From Planctomycetia bacterium (GTDB lineage: Bacteria; Planctomycetota; Planctomycetia; Pirellulales; Thermoguttaceae): 54,735 bases of DNA. The position numbers were made by a program, and so were the translations under genes. The notes beneath the pieces are model-generated. The model had not been told where the DNA came from. It did not search any database and saw only the letters and a program-made list of their open reading frames with translations. Location: assembly GCA_030537455.1 (NCBI GenBank), contig JAUNMR010000027.1, positions 1-54,735 of the forward strand, read 5' to 3'. Below are positions 1 to 7,254 of the stretch, one piece after another; the first letter of the stretch is position 1; each line of letters starts with the position of its first letter.

Positions 1-317
1 ACCGCCTGCGCCGTTACGTCGGTACATTTGGAAACAACCTTGGCGACCGTGTCGAAAATCAAGTCTTTTCCCGCGTCGTACGACTTCTTACGTATCGCGG
101 TTATCTTCTCGATAATCTTGGGAAGACGTTTTAGTTCTGCCTTGAGCGAGTCCTTTTGCTTCGGCAGTTCACTAATGAGCAGGTCTTTAACGTCAGAGTC
201 TGTCAGCGACATGACCGCCAGTAGTTTAATAGCCAGGTCAGTCGACACGCCCTGTAAGCGCGTGTGATAGTTCAACAGACGCTGTTCTATCGTTAAATTC
301 GACTTGTCTTTTCCCAC
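1..317 (-). CDS. Partial small charged protein, probably phage-derived
   Basis: An open frame on the minus strand starts at a GTG (317-315) and runs off the left edge, giving about 105 residues with no stop. An AAGGGG ribosome-binding sequence lies about eight bases upstream of the GTG, which supports the start. The visible product is hydrophilic and lysine-rich, looks helical, and contains a run of alternating K, L and I residues. I do not recognise the family. It sits 61 bases downstream of the phage-like gene at 379-783 in the same orientation, so it is probably part of the same operon of a mobile element. The real product may be much longer because the window cuts it. Confidence 0.55.
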   Translation of the reverse strand, partial: MGKDKSNLTIEQRLLNYHTRLQGVSTDLAIKLLAVMSLTDSDVKDLLISELPKQKDSLKAELKRLPKIIEKITAIRKKSYDAGKDLIFDTVAKVVSKCTDVTAQA

Positions 318-378
318 GACGCGTCCCCTTGGTTCAAACGACCGACCCTTTGCCTATTTACAACAGCCAGCCAGCGGG

Positions 379-783
379 TTATTCGACCCGCTGTGCGGTG
401 ATTTCATAGACCGTGTCGACGTCGCCAACTAACGCGCGTGCGACTTTGACAATCAGATATTCTCCTCCGCCGTATAAGATACGGTCGCGCTCCGGCATAA
501 TATCGTCGTTGACCGCGTAGGTCGGAATTGTGCCGGAGAGCGTCGTTTGCGTTTGACGCATATCGGAACGGGAAAGACTAGGCGCAGTGGCTCCTTGAAC
601 GTCGAGATTCATTCCGCCAGGGAGGAACGGTACCGAGTAACTCTTGTAGAGAACGCGCCCACGTTGAGTCTCTTGGTCGAACTCGTTCACACCAATTTTC
701 AGCACGGCAACGCCGCCCAAAAGATTGTGCAGAGTCGCCACAACGCCCGACTTTCCAGAAAAGACCGAGTCCAAAATACCCAT
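379..783 (-). CDS. Phage-like protein, possibly minor capsid/tail-completion type
   Basis: This is a 134-residue protein starting at ATG (783), with an AAGGGA stretch about 12 bases upstream. There is no signal peptide or membrane segment. The C-terminal part (ILYGGGEYLIVKVARALVGDV, then YEITAQRVE) resembles the closing beta-strands of small phage neck or minor-capsid proteins that give a position-dependent quantity (GEYLIV followed by a database-like 'YEI..QRV' end). That is pattern recognition, not a confirmed family. The neighbouring partial gene and the integrase remnant at 1211-1690 fit a prophage origin. It could also be an ordinary hypothetical protein from an integrated element. Confidence 0.5.
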   Translation of the reverse strand: MGILDSVFSGKSGVVATLHNLLGGVAVLKIGVNEFDQETQRGRVLYKSYSVPFLPGGMNLDVQGATAPSLSRSDMRQTQTTLSGTIPTYAVNDDIMPERDRILYGGGEYLIVKVARALVGDVDTVYEITAQRVE

Positions 784-1210
784 AACTATGCCAGTCCCTT
801 TTATGGCGTGATTCTTTTGTGCGTTTCTGTGTAACGACCGCGTAAACGCACGCGCCGTTTAAAAGATAGTTATCGCAGGCAACTGAAAAAAATATGCGTG
901 AAATTAGCGAGCCATGGCAGACTAGTAAAGACACACAAGACAAAGCCGAGATGCTACGTTTTGGCTACGCCGAGTCCTAAGTCCTTGTCCTGTATGACTA
1001 AAAATAGTCCCGCCTCGGCTATTTTTAAGGACGTTGCGAGTTTTCGCCGCGTCCTTTTTTTATCGGTTTAGCCGTGTTTTCCCGAGTCTTTCCGCACAAA
1101 CGCCTTTAACCGCGATTAACGTAAATTAACCTCTTTTTACCCAAAATCGGCCACGTTTTAGGCCACGCGAGAAGAACTTTAGACCACGCCGAATTTTTCT
1201 CGCTTACTCG
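784..1210. other. Intergenic stretch with inverted repeats
   Basis: No convincing gene is seen between the phage-like gene and the integrase remnant. From about 944 to 1061 the sequence is rich in inverted repeats. An outer pair AGCCGAG (944-950) and CTCGGCT (1014-1020) encloses a perfect GACTA-AAAA-TAGTC hairpin (995-1008), and a terminator-like hairpin with a T run follows at 1027-1061. The outer pair is 7 bp like an acceptor stem, but no T-arm consensus is present, so I do not call a tRNA. It could be a small structured RNA of the mobile element. Confidence 0.3.
1027..1061 (+). terminator. Rho-independent terminator-like hairpin
   Basis: The 7-bp inverted repeat AAGGACG / CGTCCTT has a 16-base loop and is followed directly by a run of T on the plus strand. 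No plus-strand gene is recognised upstream, so it may end a small RNA transcribed through 944-1020. Confidence 0.45.
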
Positions 1211-1690
1211 TTATTTTACAGCGTTTTCGTAAAATGAATCGAGCACGCGCAGATAGTGGCGTTGCTGAACTTTACTCGTGTGACCGAGCCACGCGCCGAC
1301 CACGTGCGCTGGGTAACCGTCCTCAATAAGGTCGTTCTCGCAGGAACACCGCATATTTTGAAAAAGTTTTTGCCACGGCTCCAGCCCCGCCCAGAACAGT
1401 ATGCGTTTAAAACCGCTGTCGAAGTTCTGGCGACGATTCTCGAAAACGATATACGGCTCTGCAGACGGAGCAATTCGCTGACTCGCTTGTAGTTCCCGCC
1501 ACAAGATTGGGAAAAGCGGGATTTCCCGGTTCTCCCGTCCCTCGTAGCGCGAAGTTTTCGGACTTGGTACAATCAAGCGTCGCTTCTCCCAGAGCACACA
1601 GTTCCAGGTCAGTCCCAGTGGCTCCTGTTGACGCAGACCGCCGACGCGCCAGAGCGCGATATCAGGTTCGTTCTGTATCCTCCGCTGACG
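1211..1690 (-). pseudogene. Tyrosine recombinase/integrase, C-terminal catalytic remnant
   Basis: The open frame between a TGA at 1693-1691 and the stop at 1213-1211 encodes most of a phage-type integrase catalytic domain. It contains the first catalytic arginine in a GGLR context near its start, a VPSPKT segment, and the IPLFP stretch typical of planctomycete integrases. It also has the second arginine (NMRCSCENDL), the HVVGAWLGH histidine motif and the nucleophilic tyrosine in QQRHYL. The N-terminal core-binding domain is missing: the frame is closed upstream and no ribosome-binding site precedes the only near-N start (GTG at 1597), which would cut off the first arginine. I therefore call it a truncated gene. 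It lies on the 3' side of two tRNA-Pro genes, the usual position for an element that integrates at a tRNA 3' end. Confidence 0.75.
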
Positions 1691-1928
1691 TCAGACGTAT
1701 GTTCCTAACTTACATGTGGTTCACACTACCTGACACAAGAGAAATAATCTGCACAGTGGAAAACAGTATTTTCGAAGGATCATGTAACTCATGTCCTGGA
1801 CTCGTTTTACGTACTAGCGTCTGGCTCTTTCTATCTTTACGCTTAATCACACATGACTCGAACGTCAAACTTCAACCATCCCGATATTCTTCCCTAACGC
1901 GCCACAAAGATCGACACAAACCAAGAAA

Positions 1929-1955
1929 CAAAAAAACCTCGCAAAAAGCGAGGTT
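1929..1955 (-). terminator. Terminator of the first tRNA-Pro
   Basis: The perfect 8-bp stem AACCTCGC / GCGAGGTT has a five-base loop and is followed on the minus strand by a T run. It lies six bases past the 3' end of the tRNA gene at 1961-2036. Confidence 0.8.
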
Positions 1956-1960
1956 TCAAG

Positions 1961-2036
1961 TCGGGGCAACTGGATTCGAACCAGCGACCTTTTGACCCCC
2001 AGTCAAACGCGCTAAACCAGACTGCGCCATGCCCCG
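1961..2036 (-). tRNA. tRNA-Pro (anticodon GGG), copy 1
   Basis: Read on the minus strand, the gene has a 7-bp acceptor stem CGGGGCA / TGCCCCG with discriminator A. The D arm has a GCGC / GCGC stem, the anticodon stem is TTTGA / TCAAA around the loop CTGGGGG (anticodon GGG), and the T arm contains TTCGAAT. No CCA is encoded. It is identical in sequence to the copy at 2151-2226, but the flanking DNA differs. Confidence 0.95.
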
Positions 2037-2120
2037 GACGTCTAACAGCCTCTCTCTGACAGACGTCAAAAGAAAGAACTAAACGCTAATTGTAAAAAGG
2101 CTTTCGTCGAACAAACGACA

Positions 2121-2148
2121 AAAACCAAATCGGAAAGGAAGCCTTCCG
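2121..2148 (-). terminator. Possible terminator of the second tRNA-Pro
   Basis: The imperfect inverted repeat CGGAAAGG / CCTTCCG, two bases past the tRNA 3' end, is followed on the minus strand by ATTTGGTTTTTG. The stem has one bulge, so it is weaker than the terminator of the other copy. Confidence 0.5.
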
Positions 2149-2150
2149 AG

Positions 2151-2226
2151 TCGGGGCAACTGGATTCGAACCAGCGACCTTTTGACCCCCAGTCAAACGC
2201 GCTAAACCAGACTGCGCCATGCCCCG
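2151..2226 (-). tRNA. tRNA-Pro (anticodon GGG), copy 2
   Basis: All 76 bases are identical to the tRNA at 1961-2036, including the anticodon loop CTGGGGG. The repeat period is 190 bases and only the tRNA itself is conserved between copies. This copy has the better upstream promoter (see 2242-2269), so it may be the ancestral gene, with the other produced by tandem duplication or element integration. Confidence 0.95.
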
Positions 2227-2241
2227 AAGCATGTTAGCATT

Positions 2242-2269
2242 ATTCTAGCCAAGCTTTGTTTTTTTTCAA
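2242..2269 (-). promoter_or_regulatory. Promoter of tRNA-Pro copy 2
   Basis: On the minus strand TTGAAA (2269-2264) is separated by 16 bases from TAGAAT (2247-2242), which ends 15 bases before the mature tRNA 5' end. This matches a sigma-70-type promoter. Confidence 0.55.
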
Positions 2270-2454
2270 CCCCCTTTTTTCTTTTTCTTTGAACTTATCT
2301 TAAAAGCGCCTGAGAGCTTTTCGACATGTTGGTCTTGCAATATATTTCACTAACACAACAAATGAATACAATTATAATTGGGACGCCATCTTACTGTGCG
2401 TCACGGAATAGAGAGTTGGCTCTGATCTGTGTCCATGTTCCAATAGAGGTCGTA

Positions 2455-3453
2455 ATGTTCAAATCCCAAGAATACGAAATGCTCGATTTTGGCGCCGGAA
2501 GACGACTAGAACGTCTCAGTGAGTTAATTCTCGATCGCCCCTGCCCCAGCGCCGAGGGAATTCGGCGCGCTATGCCACGCCTCTGGGAGCATGCTGACGC
2601 AAAGTTTATTCAGAACAAAAACGTCACGAGCAAAAATAACGCCGCATCACTCGGGGTCCGTGGATACTGGACGCCGCTCACGGAAGTCGGAGCCAAGTAT
2701 TTTGACCTTCCATCTAAGAATTCCAACGCTCCGCAACAAAGTAGTCGCAGTTGGTTTCTTCCGTACGGAGAACGATTTACATTCGAACTCAAGGGTTCCG
2801 CTTTCGGACATGTTGGAGTCTTTCCGGAACAAGCTTCGAATTGGGATCGAATTATGCGACTTTGTGAAGAGGCGCAAAATGTAACAAACGCCTCTCCCGT
2901 CATCTTAAATCTCTTCGGTTACACCGGCGGTAGCACATTAGCCGCGGCGTCGACCGGCGCACAGGTCACTCATGTCGACGCCGCGCGTAATATCGTCGCA
3001 CAAGCCAGACGCAATGCAGAAAGCTCCTTTCAAAACCAGATGGGCGAGGCGCGCGAAGGCGTCGGCGCTATTCGCTGGATAGCCGACGACGCTGTAAAGT
3101 ACGTCAAGCGTGAACAAAAACGTGGCTCAGTCTACAACGGAATCATACTCGATCCACCCAGCTATGGGCACGGCGCTCGAGGCGAGGTCTGGCGACTCTC
3201 GCGTGACCTAGAACCGCTCCTGCAACGTTGTGTCGATCTCCTCGCGACTGACTTCGCTTTCATCATGCTGACCTGTCACACCCCGCAATTTGAGTACCAA
3301 CGCTTAGCTTCAATTGTGACGCATCTACTTAGAAACCGTTTTGGATACGATATCCGATTGGAAACAGAAGCACACGCCATGGAGATCACCTCGCGTAACG
3401 GGGCTAGGCTTCACGCCGGAGATTTGGCGTTGATTGTATTGCGTAATCCCTGA
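2455..3453 (+). CDS. SAM-dependent methyltransferase (RlmI/RlmK-like)
   Basis: The product resembles class I SAM-dependent methyltransferases of the COG1092 / Methyltrans_SAM family, which modify 23S rRNA bases. The glycine-rich SAM-binding motif is LNLFGYTGGSTLAAA, followed by an acidic strand end (VTHVDAA) and a catalytic-type ILDPPSYGHG motif. The N-terminal part has the LDFG..R.LER....LDRPCP pattern seen in this family in planctomycetes. A longer frame opens at 2326, but I prefer ATG 2455 because AGAGGT lies five bases upstream and the preceding 43 residues look non-coding. Length is then 332 residues. The exact rRNA target is not predictable. The gene stands alone between the tRNAs and a long intergenic stretch. 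Confidence 0.8.
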   Translation: MFKSQEYEMLDFGAGRRLERLSELILDRPCPSAEGIRRAMPRLWEHADAKFIQNKNVTSKNNAASLGVRGYWTPLTEVGAKYFDLPSKNSNAPQQSSRSWFLPYGERFTFELKGSAFGHVGVFPEQASNWDRIMRLCEEAQNVTNASPVILNLFGYTGGSTLAAASTGAQVTHVDAARNIVAQARRNAESSFQNQMGEAREGVGAIRWIADDAVKYVKREQKRGSVYNGIILDPPSYGHGARGEVWRLSRDLEPLLQRCVDLLATDFAFIMLTCHTPQFEYQRLASIVTHLLRNRFGYDIRLETEAHAMEITSRNGARLHAGDLALIVLRNP

Positions 3454-4026
3454 AAATCAACGCTACACATTACAGGCATAACGTAGGCGTCGATATATTA
3501 CTACAAACAGTTCTGTCGCCTACCTGGCAAAAATGATTGCCAGCTTAATATACTTGTTAAGCTCAATAGTTGACGCGGACGTCACGATGATGTAAAACCC
3601 CTATGCAGGGGTTGATGCAAAAACCTGACTAAAAAAACCTCAACCTAGCGCTAGCCTACACACAGGACTAATACGAACTTCTTGGTTCTGATTATATAGC
3701 GCCATCGTTCGAAAGTATTGACATGTTTAACACGGTAAACAACTTCGTTTATTCATGCGTATGTAATACCATACATTCAAAGTATTTATCGCGTTAAAAC
3801 CAATGCTACAGTGACGTGTGTAGCCAGCAATCTATGCATAACCGCCTCTAGTGGCATAGCTTTGACTAATCAATACGCTACTTCGTCACAAAATTACCAA
3901 CTAAACCTAAAGGGCGCCGACCTAAGTAGTCAAATCACCCTCCCCATTCCAGCTCATGTAGTAAGGAGTTGTTCCCAAACAGCTCCTAGTTTCCTCGACG
4001 CAAGTCAAAAATAACAGGACACAACA
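3454..4026. other. Long AT-rich intergenic region
   Basis: No gene is seen in this 573-base stretch. It contains a small perfect hairpin (AACCCCT-ATGC-AGGGGTT, 3596-3613) that could end the upstream transcript, although no T run follows on plus. A TTGACA hexamer lies at 3718-3723 without a convincing -10 element at the right distance. The promoter of the gene at 4027 is probably in the second half. Confidence 0.4.
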
Positions 4027-7000
4027 ATGAAACCACTCAGCGCCGCTTTTAAAAAGCTGTTCGTGACCGCGTCTATTCTGACGCTCAGCGTCTCGTTCGG
4101 TCTGCAAAAGTCGTCTGGCTATGATTCCAGATTCAATCTCGCTGGCAACCCCGTCGAACAGCCTCAACAATGGCACGACAGTAATTCCACAAATCAAGCC
4201 TCTACCTCAAACGGCGAAAGTCTTGAAATCGTTGGTAAAGACGTACGTACCAATTGGCTTTCCAGCCCACTGGAATTTCAAGCCAATAGACTTTACTCGC
4301 TAGAGTTTGACGCCTGTCTCAAAGAATCCAACGCAGGGCAGACCTTCTGTTGCGGTACAAACTTCTTCAATTTCGACCTGATTGATCTCGCTCAGTCTCC
4401 CAAGCCTGACCAGCATCGAACAGTGATTTTCTACACGCCCGCGGGCAAAGACAATCTTGTAAATGCACCGGTAAGATTCGCACAATGGGAAACACAACGC
4501 GTCTATGAGGTTAATCGACCTGACGTCAGACCCGTCCAACCGATTTTCCGTGAAATCAAGGACAAGTCGTCAAATCGTGTCCTGAGACTTGGCGACGGTG
4601 AATCGCTCGACAAAAATGGTATTTATCGCTTTAGTTCCTTCAAGTCGAAACAATACACTAATTTCGACAGACCCCTACTCTCTTACACGTCCAATTTCAA
4701 CACAGATCGCTGGATGCTCGGCGTCAACACTTCTATCGATTACTGCTTCTGTCTGCAACCGGAACAACTAACCGACCAAAAGGACGGAGCCGTAAGCATT
4801 ACCCCATGCGTCCCCATTCCTTTTCAGGACGGGTCAATACAAATTCATGTCGGTTACTGGCTCAGCGGACAAGTGCGTGTACTGGCCAGTTTAGACGCTC
4901 AGACTTGGCAAGAACTCGGAACCATTAACAGCGTCGCAGCGCCAACGTTCTCATTGAACAGTCTTTTCGATGGCAATAAAGCGGACAAGGTTTACCTGCG
5001 ACTACTTGGCGAACCACAGCCAGACCAGACAGATTGTATTATGCAAATCTATGGGGTTCGCGCAGAACTAGTCACACAGCAGGATCGCCCCGACGCTTTT
5101 TTTGGGGTCGGTGAAACCTTCTTCGCAAAAGTCATGCCACAAGGCGACGACAATAAGCTGGACGCGCTTCCAATTATGAGCAACGAGCTTGAGATCGTCA
5201 GCGCTACCGATAATGACAAATCCCTCATTGTCAACAGCTGGAACGACGTTCTCATCGAAGGCGCTGGTTGGGACGAACCTAGCGCTAGAATACAACAGTA
5301 TCGTCTACCGTTTGCAAATTCTTATGAACTAGTTCGACGTGTCTTCCGGTTCTATATCCAGGACTTCACACGCCAGATCGCTAACGTCTCTAACGAGAAT
5401 AACGACGTTACTCTGAGCTGGTGCGAAGGCGATTATCACGTACCGCAAAATCCTGTCCAGGTTCAGATCCAAGCCCCTGAACCTATCAGAATTTACGCCG
5501 CTCAAAACGACTTCGAAACCTTCCAAATCGTTCTGAATCCCGTAGAAGGACACGCTCCGTTGCAGAAGATTAAGGCGACAGTCAGTTCCGACTTAATCTC
5601 GAAATCGGGTGCGAAAATTCCCGCGGAAAACGTTGAACTTCGACGCGCTTACTATCATTACGTCAGTGAACCGACCGACGAAACCTGCGCCATCGGCTAC
5701 TACCCTGACGCACTTGTTCCACTAGACGATAATTTTACTATAGAGCCTAACAATAATGGCGTCCTGTGGGTTACTGTTAAGACGCCAAGCAACGCCACGC
5801 CAGGACTATACAACGGACAGATCCAGATCTCCGCTAACAACGGCGGTTACAACGCTTCCGTTCCATTTGAGACATACGTCTGGAACTTTGCGCTACCGCA
5901 AAAAAACACCTACGATACGGCATATGGTATTTCACCCAATAGCATTTGGAATTACCATCAGTGCAAGACCGAAGAAGAGAAACGTCTGGTTTATGAAAAA
6001 TATCTTCAACTCATGAGCGACTATCGCATGAGTCCCTACACGCCGACGCCGTTAGACCGTATCAAGGTCACATGGCGACCCGACGCCAACCCGCCGACGT
6101 GCGAACTGGATACCGCTAACTTTGAGCGTGAGATCAAACGTGTCTTCGAGAAGTACAACTTTACAAACTTCGTTCTGGAATTCCATGGACTAGGAGGCGG
6201 TTCCTTCGCTAATCGCTACGAAGGAACCGTCGCCGGTTACGGCGCCTCCACGCCGGAATACGACGCCATGATGACGTCGTATGGCGCCCAATTACAAGAA
6301 CTCATCGACAAGCTCGGACTTCTCAACGCCGCGTATGTCTACTGCTTCGACGAACCGGAAGAGAAGGACTATGAATTCGTCGCCGGTGAATTTGCTAAGC
6401 TCAAAAAATACGCTCCCAAAATTGAACGTATGCTCACCGAAGAGCCGTCGCAAAAGTTCCTAGACGTCCTCAATAATCACAACGCCTCAATTACGATCTG
6501 GTGTCCTATTCTCAATTGCTTTGACAATCAACTGGCACAAGAACGAATCGCTGACGGCGAAAAAATCTGGGATTACGTTTGTACTGGTCCGAAAGCCCCA
6601 TATTGTACTGAGTTCATCGATCACCTGGCGCAAGAGTTGAGAATTTGGCATTGGCAAAATTTTGAACGTAACGTCACTGGCAGTCTCATATGGGAAACGA
6701 CCTACTGGAACAGTCCCACTGCCTTCGTCAATGATTTCCAAAACCCATACGAAGACCCCATGTCCTATCAGACCGGCTACGGTTTGCCACAGGGAACTCG
6801 GCGCAACTGGGGCAACGGCGACGGTCGATTTATCTATCCTCCTCTTACCGCTGCCACGCCACAAACCACGGGAGGAAAATGTGTTACCGACGCGCCCAAC
6901 CCAAGCATACGTATGGCTATGATTCGCGCTGGCGTCCAAGATTACGAAATGTTACGCCTCTTCCAAAACAAACTGGAAGAACGTAAGGCGAGTTTGCCTA

Positions 7001-7143
7001 AGGAGAAATACGAAAAATACCTCTCCCTGCTAGACTTTAGTGTCTTTACGACCTCGCTCACACAATTCTCACACGATCCGCAAGACCTGCTTAAGAGACG
7101 ACAAGCGATCGGATCAGCGCTTGAAGAACTCATGAAAGAATAA
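4027..7143 (+). CDS. Secreted glycoside-hydrolase-like protein with DUF4091 (GH123-like)
   Basis: This 1038-residue protein begins with a signal peptide (basic start, hydrophobic stretch about residues 9-25). Its first 400 residues look like beta-sandwich modules, which could bind carbohydrate. Residues about 480-640 form a second beta-rich module, followed by a (beta/alpha)8-like region. The stretch AYVYCFDEPEE puts an Asp-Glu pair at residues 775-776, resembling the adjacent catalytic Asp-Glu of GH123 N-acetyl-galactosaminidases, which share the DUF4091 fold. The C terminus (NPSIRMAMIRAGVQDYEML) is typical of DUF4091. The start follows AGGACA nine bases upstream. It probably acts outside the cytoplasm on host or plant glycans, substrate unknown. 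It is convergent with the UvrA-half gene, and a shared terminator lies between them. Confidence 0.75.
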   Translation: MKPLSAAFKKLFVTASILTLSVSFGLQKSSGYDSRFNLAGNPVEQPQQWHDSNSTNQASTSNGESLEIVGKDVRTNWLSSPLEFQANRLYSLEFDACLKESNAGQTFCCGTNFFNFDLIDLAQSPKPDQHRTVIFYTPAGKDNLVNAPVRFAQWETQRVYEVNRPDVRPVQPIFREIKDKSSNRVLRLGDGESLDKNGIYRFSSFKSKQYTNFDRPLLSYTSNFNTDRWMLGVNTSIDYCFCLQPEQLTDQKDGAVSITPCVPIPFQDGSIQIHVGYWLSGQVRVLASLDAQTWQELGTINSVAAPTFSLNSLFDGNKADKVYLRLLGEPQPDQTDCIMQIYGVRAELVTQQDRPDAFFGVGETFFAKVMPQGDDNKLDALPIMSNELEIVSATDNDKSLIVNSWNDVLIEGAGWDEPSARIQQYRLPFANSYELVRRVFRFYIQDFTRQIANVSNENNDVTLSWCEGDYHVPQNPVQVQIQAPEPIRIYAAQNDFETFQIVLNPVEGHAPLQKIKATVSSDLISKSGAKIPAENVELRRAYYHYVSEPTDETCAIGYYPDALVPLDDNFTIEPNNNGVLWVTVKTPSNATPGLYNGQIQISANNGGYNASVPFETYVWNFALPQKNTYDTAYGISPNSIWNYHQCKTEEEKRLVYEKYLQLMSDYRMSPYTPTPLDRIKVTWRPDANPPTCELDTANFEREIKRVFEKYNFTNFVLEFHGLGGGSFANRYEGTVAGYGASTPEYDAMMTSYGAQLQELIDKLGLLNAAYVYCFDEPEEKDYEFVAGEFAKLKKYAPKIERMLTEEPSQKFLDVLNNHNASITIWCPILNCFDNQLAQERIADGEKIWDYVCTGPKAPYCTEFIDHLAQELRIWHWQNFERNVTGSLIWETTYWNSPTAFVNDFQNPYEDPMSYQTGYGLPQGTRRNWGNGDGRFIYPPLTAATPQTTGGKCVTDAPNPSIRMAMIRAGVQDYEMLRLFQNKLEERKASLPKEKYEKYLSLLDFSVFTTSLTQFSHDPQDLLKRRQAIGSALEELMKE

Positions 7144-7182
7144 AGGTCTAAAGCCTTGGAAATGTTTCGATTCCATTAAAAA

Positions 7183-7216
7183 AACGCTCGCGTTGTCGCC
7201 AAACTACGCGAGCGTT
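7183..7216. terminator. Bidirectional terminator between convergent genes
   Basis: The perfect 10-bp stem AACGCTCGCG / CGCGAGCGTT has a 14-base loop. A run of A precedes it (T run for the minus-strand UvrA-half transcript) and a T-rich tract (CTCTTTCTCTTT) follows it on plus. It lies 39 bases after the stop of the DUF4091 gene and 38 before the minus-strand stop at 7255. Confidence 0.8.
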
Positions 7217-7254
7217 CTCTTTCTCTTTGTGAAAACAAAGGCATTCTTTCGCGA

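Noticed and set aside
944..1020. tRNA-like 77-base segment with 7-bp outer stem
   Set aside because: No T-arm (TTCGA) or D-arm consensus and no plausible anticodon loop; treated as an inverted-repeat structure instead.
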